A DNA stretch of 64,000 bases, from NCBI GenBank assembly GCA_021782365.1, contig JAJXVB010000002.1, positions 1 through 64,000 on the forward strand, read 5' to 3'. The notes beneath the pieces are model-generated. The model saw only the letters and a list, made by a program, of their open reading frames with translations, was not told where the DNA came from and searched no databases. Origin of the DNA: Pseudomonadota bacterium. Its GTDB lineage: Bacteria; Pseudomonadota; Gammaproteobacteria; Burkholderiales; Gallionellaceae. Below are positions 17,037 through 23,840 of the stretch, one piece after another. Made by a program: the position numbers and the translations under genes. How positions within the stretch are numbered: position 1 is the stretch's first letter; each line of letters opens with the position of its first letter.

Positions 17037-19925
17037 TCATCCGCACGCGCCTATCGCGCCGCAGCTCGTGCAGAACTCGCAGCCATCCTTCTTGATCAGG
17101 GTGGTATTGCCGCATTCCTTGCATGCCTTGCCGGCTAGCGTTTTCATGTCGCTAAGTTTGGCCTTGCCATCGGGAACTTCGAGCACGCCCATCTGTTTTA
17201 CGGGATAGCCTTGCTCGTCGAGCACGCCCAGCATCGCATAACGGTGGATGATCAGCTTGGCGACATAGGAGACCGTCGAGGGATAACTTTCCATCTTCAC
17301 GCCGCCTGGCACGCGCGCCATGAAGTCGCCCAGGGGCTCGCCGAAATTGAGCAGCTTGCGCAGCTTCATTCCTATCCAAGCAGGATCGATCACGCGCATG
17401 TCGAGGCTCAACACCTTGCAGAGTCCGTCCAGCGCGCGCGGATACACGCCGGAAAGCCACATCGAATAAGGCCTGCGCTGTCCGTCAGGCAACACCAGTT
17501 CCTTCAAACCCAGCACGAAATCGTCCCCACTGCCTGCATTGGAGATATCAACCGTCCAGCTCATCGTGCCGTCAGTGCCGGTCTTGGGTTCCTTCCTTGC
17601 AAACAGCGCATCCATCATCGGCGTGCTCATGTCGTCGTGCACTTCAAGTGCGCCCAGCGCCTCGATGCGGAACTTCAAGAGGTGTGCGAAGGCCGACACC
17701 AGGCTTGGCATGCGGGTCATCGCGCCATCGGGTGGCATGGGCATATCGAAAGCATCGTCACCGGCCGTCTTCATCAGCATTTCAAGCTTCATGCGTATCC
17801 ATACCGGATCCAGCGTACGCATGTCCATGGAAAGCGTTTTCGCAAGCGCACCCAAGCCTCTGGGCTGTTCCGATCCGTTCACCCAGACTTCGAATGGGTG
17901 GTTCACCCCATTGCTTGTAGTGTGGGAGACGAAGGCGACAAAGTTGCCGAGCGGATGTTTGACCACCTGGGATACCCAGCCTTCGCTTCCAGCCGGCAAG
18001 GAGGGTCTGCCAGGCCAGCGAAGTGAAGCCAAAGCGGGCTTGGGTGTTGCCTCCAGCTCGATGCGCCTGTCCTGATCAAAAACGAAATCCTGAGGCTGCT
18101 CGTCCTTTTTTGCGACCGACAGCACAGAGCCCAGCACGCTGTTTGGCCGATAGGTCGCAAGCCCCTTGAGGCCTGCGCGCCAGGCTTCAGTGTATAAGTC
18201 CTTGAAGTCTTCGAAGGGATAGTCGGCGGGAACATTGACGGTCTTGCTGATCGAGGTGTCGATGTAGGGCGCGACTGCCGCGACCATCTTCATGTGATCG
18301 AGCGCTGAAATTTCCAGCGCGGTGACAAAGGCGGGAGGCAGAACAGAGGATTGAGGACTGAGGTCTGAGGACTGAGATGTCGTCGCGTCTTCGACACCTT
18401 TGACTGTTTTCTGTCCTCCGTCTTCCGTCATCTGATTGTAAAGCCGCCATGCGTGGTCTTCTACCTGATAGTCTTTCGTTGTGCCATCCATCATGCGCTT
18501 CTTGCGCGTGTAGAACCACGAGAAGGCGGGCTCTATGCCGTTCGACGCATTGTCGGCAAAGGCTAGCGAAATGGTGCCGGTGGGTGCGATGGACAACAGA
18601 TGACTGTTCCTTATGCCGTGCGCCCTTATGCTGTCCTTCAGTTCATCCGGCAGTCGCGAGGCGAAATGCGGTTTCGCCAGATACAGATCCGCATTCAGCA
18701 GCGGAAATGCGCCGCGCTCTTTGGCCAGTTCGACCGAGGCTGAATAAGCCTCGTCGCGCATGATGCGCGTGATGTCTGCGGCAAAGGCGCGTGCAACATC
18801 CGTATCGTAGCGCAGGTTAAGCATCACCAGCGCATCGCCAAGACCCGTGTAGCCCAGTCCTATGCGCCGCTTGCTTTGTGCTTCCTGTTGCTGTTCTGTA
18901 AGCGGCCATGCGGTCACATCCAGCACGTTGTCCAGCATGCGCACGGAGACCCGGATCAGCTGCATGTATGCGTCGTAGTCGAAGCGGGCATGCTCGGAAA
19001 AGGGTTCTCTTACCATCAGGGTCAGATTGATCGACCCCAGGCAGCAGCAGCCGTAGGGAGGAAGCGGCTGTTCTGCGCACGGGTTGGTTGCCTCGATCAC
19101 TTCGCAATAAGAGAGGTTGTTGTCGCGGTTCATCAGGTCGATGAACAGCACGCCCGGCTCTGCGTGATCATAGGTGCTCTCTATGATCTGGCGCCAAAGG
19201 TCTTTGGCGCTCACTTTGCGGTATATCCACATGCCATCTTCGCGTTGTATGGCTCCAGCTTCCCTGATTGCGGCGGCAGGCTCTGCCTTGTGTACCAGTT
19301 CGAATTCCTGATCGTTTTCAACTGCCTGCATCAAGGCATCGGTGACCCCGACCGAGATGTTGAAGTTGCGAAGATCGCCCTGATCTTTTGCGCGGATAAA
19401 TTTTTCAATATCGGGATGGTCGCAGCGCAACACGCCCATCTGCGCGCCGCGCCTGGCGCCTGCGGACTCCACCGTTTCGCAGGAGCGGTCGAACACGCGC
19501 ATGTAGGAGATCGGCCCGCTCGCGCGCGAGTGGGTGCCCTTGACCAGCGCACCCTCTGGGCGTATCGATGAAAAATCATAACCAACGCCGCCGCCGCGCC
19601 GCATGGTTTCGGCAGCCTGCTGCAGCGCATCATAGATGCCGGGTTTGCCGTCGGTATATCCTGAAATCGCATCGCCCACCGGCTGCACGAAACAGTTGAT
19701 CAGCGTCGCCTGTATGGAAAGCCCCGCTGCGGAATTGATGCGGCCTGCAGGGATGAAGCCATCCTGCTGGGCCTTGAAAAAAATTTCTTCAAAATGTTCG
19801 CGCTGTTCTGGTTTTTCCGCCTGCGAGAGTCCGCGCGCCACGCGGCGGCGCACATCCTGAACGGATTTCTCGCCTTGTTCCGCGTATTTTTCAAGCAGCA
19901 CTTCGGTGCTGATTTCCTGCGCCAT
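17037..19925 (-). CDS. nrdJ: Adenosylcobalamin-dependent (class II) ribonucleoside-diphosphate reductase
   Basis: A 962-residue class II ribonucleotide reductase that makes deoxyribonucleotides with coenzyme B12, with or without oxygen. Visible: [22 protein letters not shown] (active-site Cys region, read in parts), [27 protein letters not shown] with SINL (the radical-bearing Cys-Glu region), and [12 protein letters not shown]; the C-terminal half has two repeated modules (about 655-730 and 790-860) and ends in a zinc-ribbon-like CxxC pair set ([17 protein letters not shown]) used for re-reduction. Residues about 496-526 are an insert made from short DNA repeats (see 18341-18376). It lies downstream of serB on the same strand. 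Confidence 0.93.
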   Translation of the reverse strand: MAQEISTEVLLEKYAEQGEKSVQDVRRRVARGLSQAEKPEQREHFEEIFFKAQQDGFIPAGRINSAAGLSIQATLINCFVQPVGDAISGYTDGKPGIYDALQQAAETMRRGGGVGYDFSSIRPEGALVKGTHSRASGPISYMRVFDRSCETVESAGARRGAQMGVLRCDHPDIEKFIRAKDQGDLRNFNISVGVTDALMQAVENDQEFELVHKAEPAAAIREAGAIQREDGMWIYRKVSAKDLWRQIIESTYDHAEPGVLFIDLMNRDNNLSYCEVIEATNPCAEQPLPPYGCCCLGSINLTLMVREPFSEHARFDYDAYMQLIRVSVRMLDNVLDVTAWPLTEQQQEAQSKRRIGLGYTGLGDALVMLNLRYDTDVARAFAADITRIMRDEAYSASVELAKERGAFPLLNADLYLAKPHFASRLPDELKDSIRAHGIRNSHLLSIAPTGTISLAFADNASNGIEPAFSWFYTRKKRMMDGTTKDYQVEDHAWRLYNQMTEDGGQKTVKGVEDATTSQSSDLSPQSSVLPPAFVTALEISALDHMKMVAAVAPYIDTSISKTVNVPADYPFEDFKDLYTEAWRAGLKGLATYRPNSVLGSVLSVAKKDEQPQDFVFDQDRRIELEATPKPALASLRWPGRPSLPAGSEGWVSQVVKHPLGNFVAFVSHTTSNGVNHPFEVWVNGSEQPRGLGALAKTLSMDMRTLDPVWIRMKLEMLMKTAGDDAFDMPMPPDGAMTRMPSLVSAFAHLLKFRIEALGALEVHDDMSTPMMDALFARKEPKTGTDGTMSWTVDISNAGSGDDFVLGLKELVLPDGQRRPYSMWLSGVYPRALDGLCKVLSLDMRVIDPAWIGMKLRKLLNFGEPLGDFMARVPGGVKMESYPSTVSYVAKLIIHRYAMLGVLDEQGYPVKQMGVLEVPDGKAKLSDMKTLAGKACKECGNTTLIKKDGCEFCTSCGAIGACG
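18341..18376 (-). repeat. In-frame CTCAATCC/CTCAGTCC repeat tract inside nrdJ
   Basis: On the plus strand TGAGGACTGAG occurs at 18352-18362 and again at 18366-18376 (period 14), preceded by AGAGGATTGAGG. A related purine-rich tract (complement of CTGTCCTCCGTCTTCCGTC) follows at 18411-18429. Translated, it yields the low-complexity [13 protein letters not shown]. The surrounding protein is well conserved, so this looks like repeat expansion or insertion that kept the frame. The same repeat type occurs at 11712-11764 and 38650-38682. Confidence 0.7.
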
Positions 19926-19945
19926 TTCAAATGCTCCTGAATGTC

Positions 19946-19965
19946 ATTCCCGCGAAGGCGGGAAT
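19946..19965. repeat. Palindromic intergenic repeat (ATTCCCGC / GCGGGAAT)
   Basis: A perfect 8-bp stem, ATTCCCGC (19946-19953) and GCGGGAAT (19958-19965), with loop GAAG. This is the widespread CATTCCCGCGAAGGCGGGAATCC-type proteobacterial palindrome. It lies between serB and nrdJ, both on the minus strand, where it may stabilise RNA ends or attenuate read-through. Only one copy was seen in the window. Confidence 0.75.
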
Positions 19966-19974
19966 CCGGAAAAA

Positions 19975-20829
19975 CTACAGGCTGCTCTTGAACAGCCTTG
20001 TCAGACCGTCCAGCCCGACGAAGTTGAGCGCATAGCTCGCCTTCTCGCGCACCACGGGTTTTGCGTGATAGGCGATGCTCGTTCCAGCCATCGCCATCAT
20101 CTTCAAGTCGTTCGCGCCGTCGCCCATTGCGATCACCTGTTCGGTTTTCAATTCCAGCATGTCGCGCGTCTCGATGAGCCAGTCCGCCTTTCCTTGCGCA
20201 TCGAGTATCTTTCCCAACACGCGGCCGGTGAGCTTTCCGTCGACAATCTCCAGCGTGTTGGCATGCGCGTAATCAAGACCCAGGCGCTGTTTCAGGCGTT
20301 CGGTAAAGAAAATAAATCCGCCCGACACCAGCAGCGTTCTGATGCCATGTCTTTTGAGTTCGGCAAGCATGATTTCAGCGCCCGGGTTGAGCCTCAGGCG
20401 CTCATCATACACCCGCTGCAGCGCGCCTTCATCGAGGCCTTCGAGCAATGCGACGCGGCGGCGCAGGCTTTCTGCAAAATCGATCTTTCCCTGCATCGCC
20501 TCCTCGGTGATCGCGGCGACCTGCGGCTTCAATCCCTGCATGTCTGCGATCTCGTCTATGCATTCGATCGAGATCAGCGTCGAATCCATGTCCATCACCA
20601 CCAGCCTGAAATCTGAAAGGGATTTTTCATCGGGCACGAAGCCGCAATCGATGCGATGCTCAAAACAGTATGAAGATATTTCAGGGTGTTCTTTTGCATT
20701 GCGCAGGCGATAGGCATGCGCGTCTAATTGCTCGATGGTAGAAGCGCCTGAAAGTGCGGCCAGATGAGCTATCTGTTGTTGCGGGATGTCGTTGAGCGAC
20801 TGGATGACGAGGTTCATATTCAATTGCAT
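19975..20829 (-). CDS. serB: Phosphoserine phosphatase
   Basis: A 284-residue HAD-family phosphatase for the last step of serine synthesis. DMDST (80-84) holds the nucleophile Asp, LLVSGGF the second motif and AMGDGANDLKMM the metal-binding motif; the N-terminal 70 residues form an ACT-like region as in E. coli SerB. The start could instead be the ATG four codons later (MNLVIQSLN), and no ribosome binding site decides it. Upstream (20830-21029) there is no gene; the interval carries the left arm of the inverted-repeat unit. Confidence 0.94.
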   Translation of the reverse strand: MQLNMNLVIQSLNDIPQQQIAHLAALSGASTIEQLDAHAYRLRNAKEHPEISSYCFEHRIDCGFVPDEKSLSDFRLVVMDMDSTLISIECIDEIADMQGLKPQVAAITEEAMQGKIDFAESLRRRVALLEGLDEGALQRVYDERLRLNPGAEIMLAELKRHGIRTLLVSGGFIFFTERLKQRLGLDYAHANTLEIVDGKLTGRVLGKILDAQGKADWLIETRDMLELKTEQVIAMGDGANDLKMMAMAGTSIAYHAKPVVREKASYALNFVGLDGLTRLFKSSL

Positions 20830-20918
20830 GGATGGAAAGCATGCGCGTATTTTAACGGAATCCCATTTGCTTTAGCAGCGCATTTACTGTAGCTTCGAAA
20901 GATGCCAAGTTCTTGAAT

Positions 20919-20949
20919 GCTATAAAGCTAGACCCGACCCTGCGACCCT
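20919..20949 (+). repeat. Left terminal inverted repeat of a two-gene unit
   Basis: This arm contains AAGCTAGACCCGACCC followed by TGCGACCCT. Its reverse complement recurs at 22127-22159 with one 1-base and one 3-base length difference. The two arms enclose only the membrane-protein gene and the HEPN-like gene, both AT-rich relative to the flanks. No transposase is present between them. Confidence 0.7.
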
Positions 20950-21029
20950 CAGACAGGGGGACATTTCTATTTAGCGTTGACAGATAAATGTCAAAACTCC
21001 CAACGCTACCCGACTGAAAGGCGGTATGT

Positions 21030-21545
21030 ATGGCATTTTTTGTGTGGATAATCTCTGGGCTGCTTGGCGCTTACGAACTTGGCAGAAGTCTTACCGGGTT
21101 AGGTGGTCCTGCACTTTCACTGGTTTTAACAGGTATCCTAGCTCTTGGTGGTGCAGTTGCATTATTGATTGTTGTTTCGAGATCAATAAGGGATAGGGAT
21201 ATCTATGCAGGAATATTGTTAGTTTCTACGTGTTTTGTTGGTGCTATCGTCAGCGCTTGGGGTGCCGACAAATGGGGTGAAGCGTCACTCAACAAATTTG
21301 GGTATGCCGTTAATCTCTATAGATCAGTTTGCGATGGCTTAATATTCTACTTCCTAACATCGTTACTCATATCAGGTTCAGGATTGCTTTTTACCTGGCT
21401 TCGTCCACCAGTTGACGATGCTCCACGTCCATTTACAAGCCTTGGCCTGGAACCAGGGCACAACGCGTTTTTCACTGTCTTGGGTATTGCAGAGGGAATA
21501 ATCTTTATAGCGATATTATTTACCCAACTCTTGTTCTTGAAATAG
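21030..21545 (+). CDS. Multi-span membrane protein of unknown function in an AT-rich unit
   Basis: A 171-residue protein with four or five hydrophobic helices (about 3-22, 28-50, 59-76, 97-120 and 147-168) and few charged residues between them. I recognise no family. AAAGG precedes the ATG at suitable spacing. Base composition and codon use are more AT-rich than the neighbours, which suggests transfer. It is followed 11 bases later by the HEPN-like gene, and both lie between matching inverted repeats, so they probably form a functional pair in which a membrane protein is linked to a soluble partner. Confidence 0.6.
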   Translation: MAFFVWIISGLLGAYELGRSLTGLGGPALSLVLTGILALGGAVALLIVVSRSIRDRDIYAGILLVSTCFVGAIVSAWGADKWGEASLNKFGYAVNLYRSVCDGLIFYFLTSLLISGSGLLFTWLRPPVDDAPRPFTSLGLEPGHNAFFTVLGIAEGIIFIAILFTQLLFLK

Positions 21546-21556
21546 CCCCGCAATTC

Positions 21557-22108
21557 GTGAGTGACCATCAAATGAAAATGGGGACAATTTTGGAAATCCA
21601 GAAAGGGATTGAAGCTGATGATTTGCCGGATGAATTGTTTCTCTTATCCAATGCCTATCTAGACGCAGCGGTCAATTTGAATACTCAACTTGTGCTTGGT
21701 GATTGGAAGTCTACCTATCAACGTGGTCAAGTAATAATGTTTCTTGCTCGACACGCGGTTGAATTGTGCATGAAGGCTTGCATTAAGATTGCAAACCCAA
21801 TAGAGCAAGTTAAAACACACAATCTGCAAGACTTGGAGAAAAAATTAAATGATTCTTTCCCAGAAATAGATTACCAAATCCCCTTTAAAGCGGAACCAGT
21901 ATTACCTTCTTCAGAATTACTGGAAAAGATGGATAAAAATGCCAAGGTTGCATATGAACAACTTCGTTATCCTATGGATAATAACGGTGTGCCATGGCAA
22001 GGAATTTTTGTATTCTCAGCGCCCTTGTTCAAGGACAGCCTCAAAGAAATCCAAGATGAACTTTCTCGAATACGTAACTATGTCGAAAGTTGCGATAAGA
22101 AAAAATGA
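21557..22108 (+). CDS. HEPN-like protein of unknown function
   Basis: A 183-residue soluble protein. Residues about 54-90 (MFLARHAVELCMKACI then HNLQDLEKKL) resemble the helical core of HEPN proteins, where a conserved ELxLKA helix precedes an HxLxxL segment. The catalytic RxxxxH motif of HEPN RNases is not clear: the C-terminus has RNYVESC, with Arg-Asn but no His. It may be a non-catalytic or structural HEPN. The start is uncertain (GTG 21557, ATG 21572 or ATG 21578). It is AT-rich and probably co-transcribed with the preceding membrane-protein gene. Confidence 0.5.
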   Translation: MSDHQMKMGTILEIQKGIEADDLPDELFLLSNAYLDAAVNLNTQLVLGDWKSTYQRGQVIMFLARHAVELCMKACIKIANPIEQVKTHNLQDLEKKLNDSFPEIDYQIPFKAEPVLPSSELLEKMDKNAKVAYEQLRYPMDNNGVPWQGIFVFSAPLFKDSLKEIQDELSRIRNYVESCDKKK

Positions 22109-22126
22109 AACGAGTCTATATCATTT

Positions 22127-22159
22127 AGGGTCGCTGTGGGGTCGGGTCTAGCTTTTAGC
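22127..22159 (-). repeat. Right terminal inverted repeat of the two-gene unit
   Basis: AGGGTCGC, then GGGGTCGGGTCTAGCTTTT; on the minus strand this matches the left arm at 20919-20949 over about 28 positions with two small length differences. It begins 18 bases after the HEPN-like stop. Together the arms delimit a unit of about 1.24 kb. Confidence 0.7.
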
Positions 22160-22205
22160 GGCTGCCAGCATCGGTCAAGAGGTGGCTAAATTTTTTGATC
22201 AGTCG

Positions 22206-22340
22206 CTACAAAAACATCGCTGCCGTAATGGCAGCATTCGGCATTCTTTTCACTTCATGGGTGCGTAGGGTGCGCTTCCCGGCCTTTTCCTCGGCCAGTG
22301 CGTCGAAGCCTTCCGTCAGTTCTGCAAACAGGCGGTTGCA
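22206..22340 (-). pseudogene. N-terminal remnant of an XRE-type antitoxin/regulator
   Basis: A 44-codon open stretch with no proper start encodes CNRLFAELTEGFDALAEE followed by AGKRTLRTHEV and MPN. This resembles the N-terminus of helix-turn-helix antitoxins of the kind starting N-L-F-x-E-L-x-E-G-F-x-A-L with G-K-x-T-L-R-x-H; their DNA-binding half is missing and the frame runs into a stop. It lies directly downstream of higA on the same strand. I read it as the stump of a second toxin-antitoxin locus. Confidence 0.55.
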
Positions 22341-22342
22341 CC

Positions 22343-22651
22343 CTATGCAGCCGGTGCAGGTTGAACGCGCATCGGTTTTTTCTTGAATTTCTGTTCGGCC
22401 TGCCACATGTCGTAGGCGTTCTGTTCTGCCAGCCACAACCGCGCTTCGCCGCCGCGTTCCACGCCAAGCCATGCTTCAATGCGCAGCGCCATTTCCGGCG
22501 ATATGCCTGCGCGACCGTTCAACATTCGGGACAGCGTAACACGTGCAACGCCAAGCTGTGTGGCTGCCTCGGTTACGGAAAGTCCGAGCGCAGGCAGTAC
22601 ATCGTCGCGTAGGGTTAAGCCAGGGTGGGGCGGGTTAAACATGCGTGCCAT
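22343..22651 (-). CDS. higA: HigA-family antitoxin (XRE helix-turn-helix)
   Basis: A 102-residue antitoxin. FNPPHPGLTLRDDVLPALGLS is the typical HigA start; the helix-turn-helix spans about residues 24-60 (LSVTEAATQLGVARVTLSRMLNG in parts), then the MALRIEAWLG segment. It binds and neutralises HigB and represses its own promoter. GAGGAG precedes the ATG at 22651; an in-frame TTG at 22666 overlapping the higB stop is less likely. The toxin gene is upstream, the order peculiar to hig loci. The C-terminal Lys/Pro-rich tail is longer than usual. Confidence 0.88.
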   Translation of the reverse strand: MARMFNPPHPGLTLRDDVLPALGLSVTEAATQLGVARVTLSRMLNGRAGISPEMALRIEAWLGVERGGEARLWLAEQNAYDMWQAEQKFKKKPMRVQPAPAA

Positions 22652-22662
22652 TTTCAATCTCC

Positions 22663-22944
22663 TCAATGATGGTCCTGATAGTTCACCAGCACGGCATCAA
22701 TGCCGTCAAAGGTGAATGTCATGCGCCAGTTGCCATTCACCCATACTGAAAAATGTCCCTTGAGTTCTCTTCCTTTCAGCGGGTGCAAATTCCAGCCCGG
22801 CAAGTTCATGCCCTGGGCGTTGGTTGTTTCGTTTAAGCGTCTTAGCATCGCGCCAAGCCGTGCAGCGTGGGCTGGTTGGATGCCTGCCTTGCTTCCTGTT
22901 CTGAAGAAAGTCTCAAGCCCTTTGTGCTGAAACGATTTGATCAT
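22663..22944 (-). CDS. higB: HigB-family toxin (RelE superfamily mRNA interferase)
   Basis: A 93-residue toxin with the family pattern IKSFQHKGLETFF, LRRLNETTN, LHPLKGRELKGHFSVWVNGNWRM (in parts) and a terminal DAVLVNYQDHH. HigB cleaves mRNA on the ribosome. Conserved basic residues and the C-terminal His-His pair are present, so it looks intact. It stands before higA with 11 bases between the toxin stop and the antitoxin ATG. A promoter with a repeated GATACAC box directly precedes the start. Confidence 0.9.
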   Translation of the reverse strand: MIKSFQHKGLETFFRTGSKAGIQPAHAARLGAMLRRLNETTNAQGMNLPGWNLHPLKGRELKGHFSVWVNGNWRMTFTFDGIDAVLVNYQDHH

Positions 22945-22949
22945 GGCCT

Positions 22950-22978
22950 AGTGTATCGTGTATCGCATCACATGCCAA
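22950..22978 (-). promoter_or_regulatory. higBA promoter with duplicated operator-like box
   Basis: On the minus strand TTGGCA (22973-22978) and TACACT (22950-22955) are separated by 17 bases. GATACAC occurs twice in tandem across the spacer and -10, a likely HigA binding site for autorepression. The -10 ends only 5 bases before the higB ATG, so transcription would begin at or very near the start codon, suggesting a leaderless or nearly leaderless toxin message. Confidence 0.6.
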
Positions 22979-22996
22979 TGCGCATAAATCGTTTTT

Positions 22997-23233
22997 TCAC
23001 CGGTTCAGTATGGACCTGACAAATAATCGCCCGGTATTGAAGTGAATTGCGGCTATCAGTCGAAGTTTGTTTCCTCCGATGTCAAACACGAACACATCGC
23101 CTACTTTGTCTGTACTGGGAAAGAGTGCCCGCAATTCTGCAAAATTGCGCCACTGCGATTTTCTGCTAAGCCGATACCATGGATCGAGCGCACTGGCGCA
23201 TTGAGGGTGCGCCTGTTGTTCTCTGTGAACTAT
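22997..23233 (-). pseudogene. Remnant of a second HigB-type toxin gene (HigB_toxin family)
   Basis: A 78-codon stretch without a start codon reads HPQCASALDPWYRL, then WRNFAELRALFPSTDKVGDV, FDIGGNKLRLIAAIHFN and LFVRSILNR before a stop. This is the core of HigB proteins of the type with W-Y, FPSADxVG and FNIGGNKYRLIA motifs, which normally begin with about 10 more residues and end in LTHxEYDxGxWK. Both ends are missing. It directly follows the DUF2442 gene stop on the same strand. It is a different subfamily from the intact higB at 22663-22944. Confidence 0.75.
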
Positions 23234-23482
23234 TTACACCGTTTCGAGCGTGCGACAGGTTTCATAAAGTCTGGCTGGAGAGAGTTCCAGGCCATTGGGC
23301 CAGCACAGCGCCCCGGCATCGATGAACAGGCGTCGAAAATAGGTTTCATTCCGAAGAGGTTCAAGTAATGAGCCAGTCCGCTCCAGCAGGGTACGGCCAT
23401 CGAATGTGCCTTCCCTGCCATTGGAAAAACTTAGCGCAACCTGAAAATCTCCCAGGTAACGAGCCTTAATAATTTTAATCAT
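23234..23482 (-). CDS. DUF2442 family protein
   Basis: An 82-residue protein with the DUF2442 pattern: MIKIIKARYLGDFQVALSFS, then GREGTFDG, and WPNGLELSPARLYE near the C-terminus. Function is unproven; members are usually paired with DUF4160 genes and are often listed as candidate toxin-antitoxin partners. The ATG at 23482 lies inside the 3' end of the DUF4160 gene (8-base overlap), so the two are translationally coupled. A longer reading from 23518 lacks family support. Confidence 0.8.
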   Translation of the reverse strand: MIKIIKARYLGDFQVALSFSNGREGTFDGRTLLERTGSLLEPLRNETYFRRLFIDAGALCWPNGLELSPARLYETCRTLETV

Positions 23483-23744
23483 CCTGATCCGCTCCCGGAA
23501 TACGTTCCATGGGTTCAAAATTCTGGCCGCGCTGCCAATTTTCCAACAGTTCCTTTTGATGATGGAGACACCATTCCATGACGATGGCTGCGGCCTTGTT
23601 AGGAAGACGCCCTTCTATGACTTCGCCTGTCCGAATGTTTATCAGCGCCTCAAATCCCTGATACTCGACATGTATATGGGGTGGCGGATGATCGTCGTGC
23701 CACATGCGGACAATGATGCCGAAAAACACCGACACAATAGGCAC
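23475..23744 (-). CDS. DUF4160 family protein
   Basis: An 89-residue protein starting from GTG: PIVSVFFGIIVRMWHDDHPPPHIHVEYQ is the DUF4160 hallmark (seen here in parts), with the HPPPHIH His/Pro-rich motif at about residues 19-25 that may bind metal or nucleic acid. AAGGA stands 9 bases upstream. Its partner DUF2442 gene overlaps its 3' end. The pair recurs across bacteria in genome islands rich in toxin-antitoxin genes, as here; the role is not established. Confidence 0.82.
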   Translation of the reverse strand: MPIVSVFFGIIVRMWHDDHPPPHIHVEYQGFEALINIRTGEVIEGRLPNKAAAIVMEWCLHHQKELLENWQRGQNFEPMERIPGADQDD

Positions 23745-23775
23745 AATTCTGATCCTTTAAATCTGCTTCGTGATG

Positions 23776-23804
23776 ATTATGCAGCATAGGCCAAAGGACT
23801 GCAA
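23776..23804 (-). promoter_or_regulatory. Promoter of the DUF4160-DUF2442 pair
   Basis: On the minus strand TTGCAG (23799-23804) and CATAAT (23776-23781) stand exactly 17 bases apart, 32 bases before the GTG start. It lies in the 96-base interval between this pair and the 3' end of mfd. Confidence 0.55.
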
Positions 23805-23840
23805 CGCCGGGTAAAATGTTTTCATGACGTGCTGTTGCTG

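Noticed and set aside
18341-18376. Possible CRISPR-like repeat array
   Set aside because: The units are 8-14 bases, imperfect and without regular spacers, and they lie within a coding frame.
23042-23368. A 108-codon plus-strand reading frame in the toxin-antitoxin patch
   Set aside because: It runs antisense to the HigB remnant and to the DUF2442 gene, both of which have recognisable family sequence; no ribosome binding site or motif.
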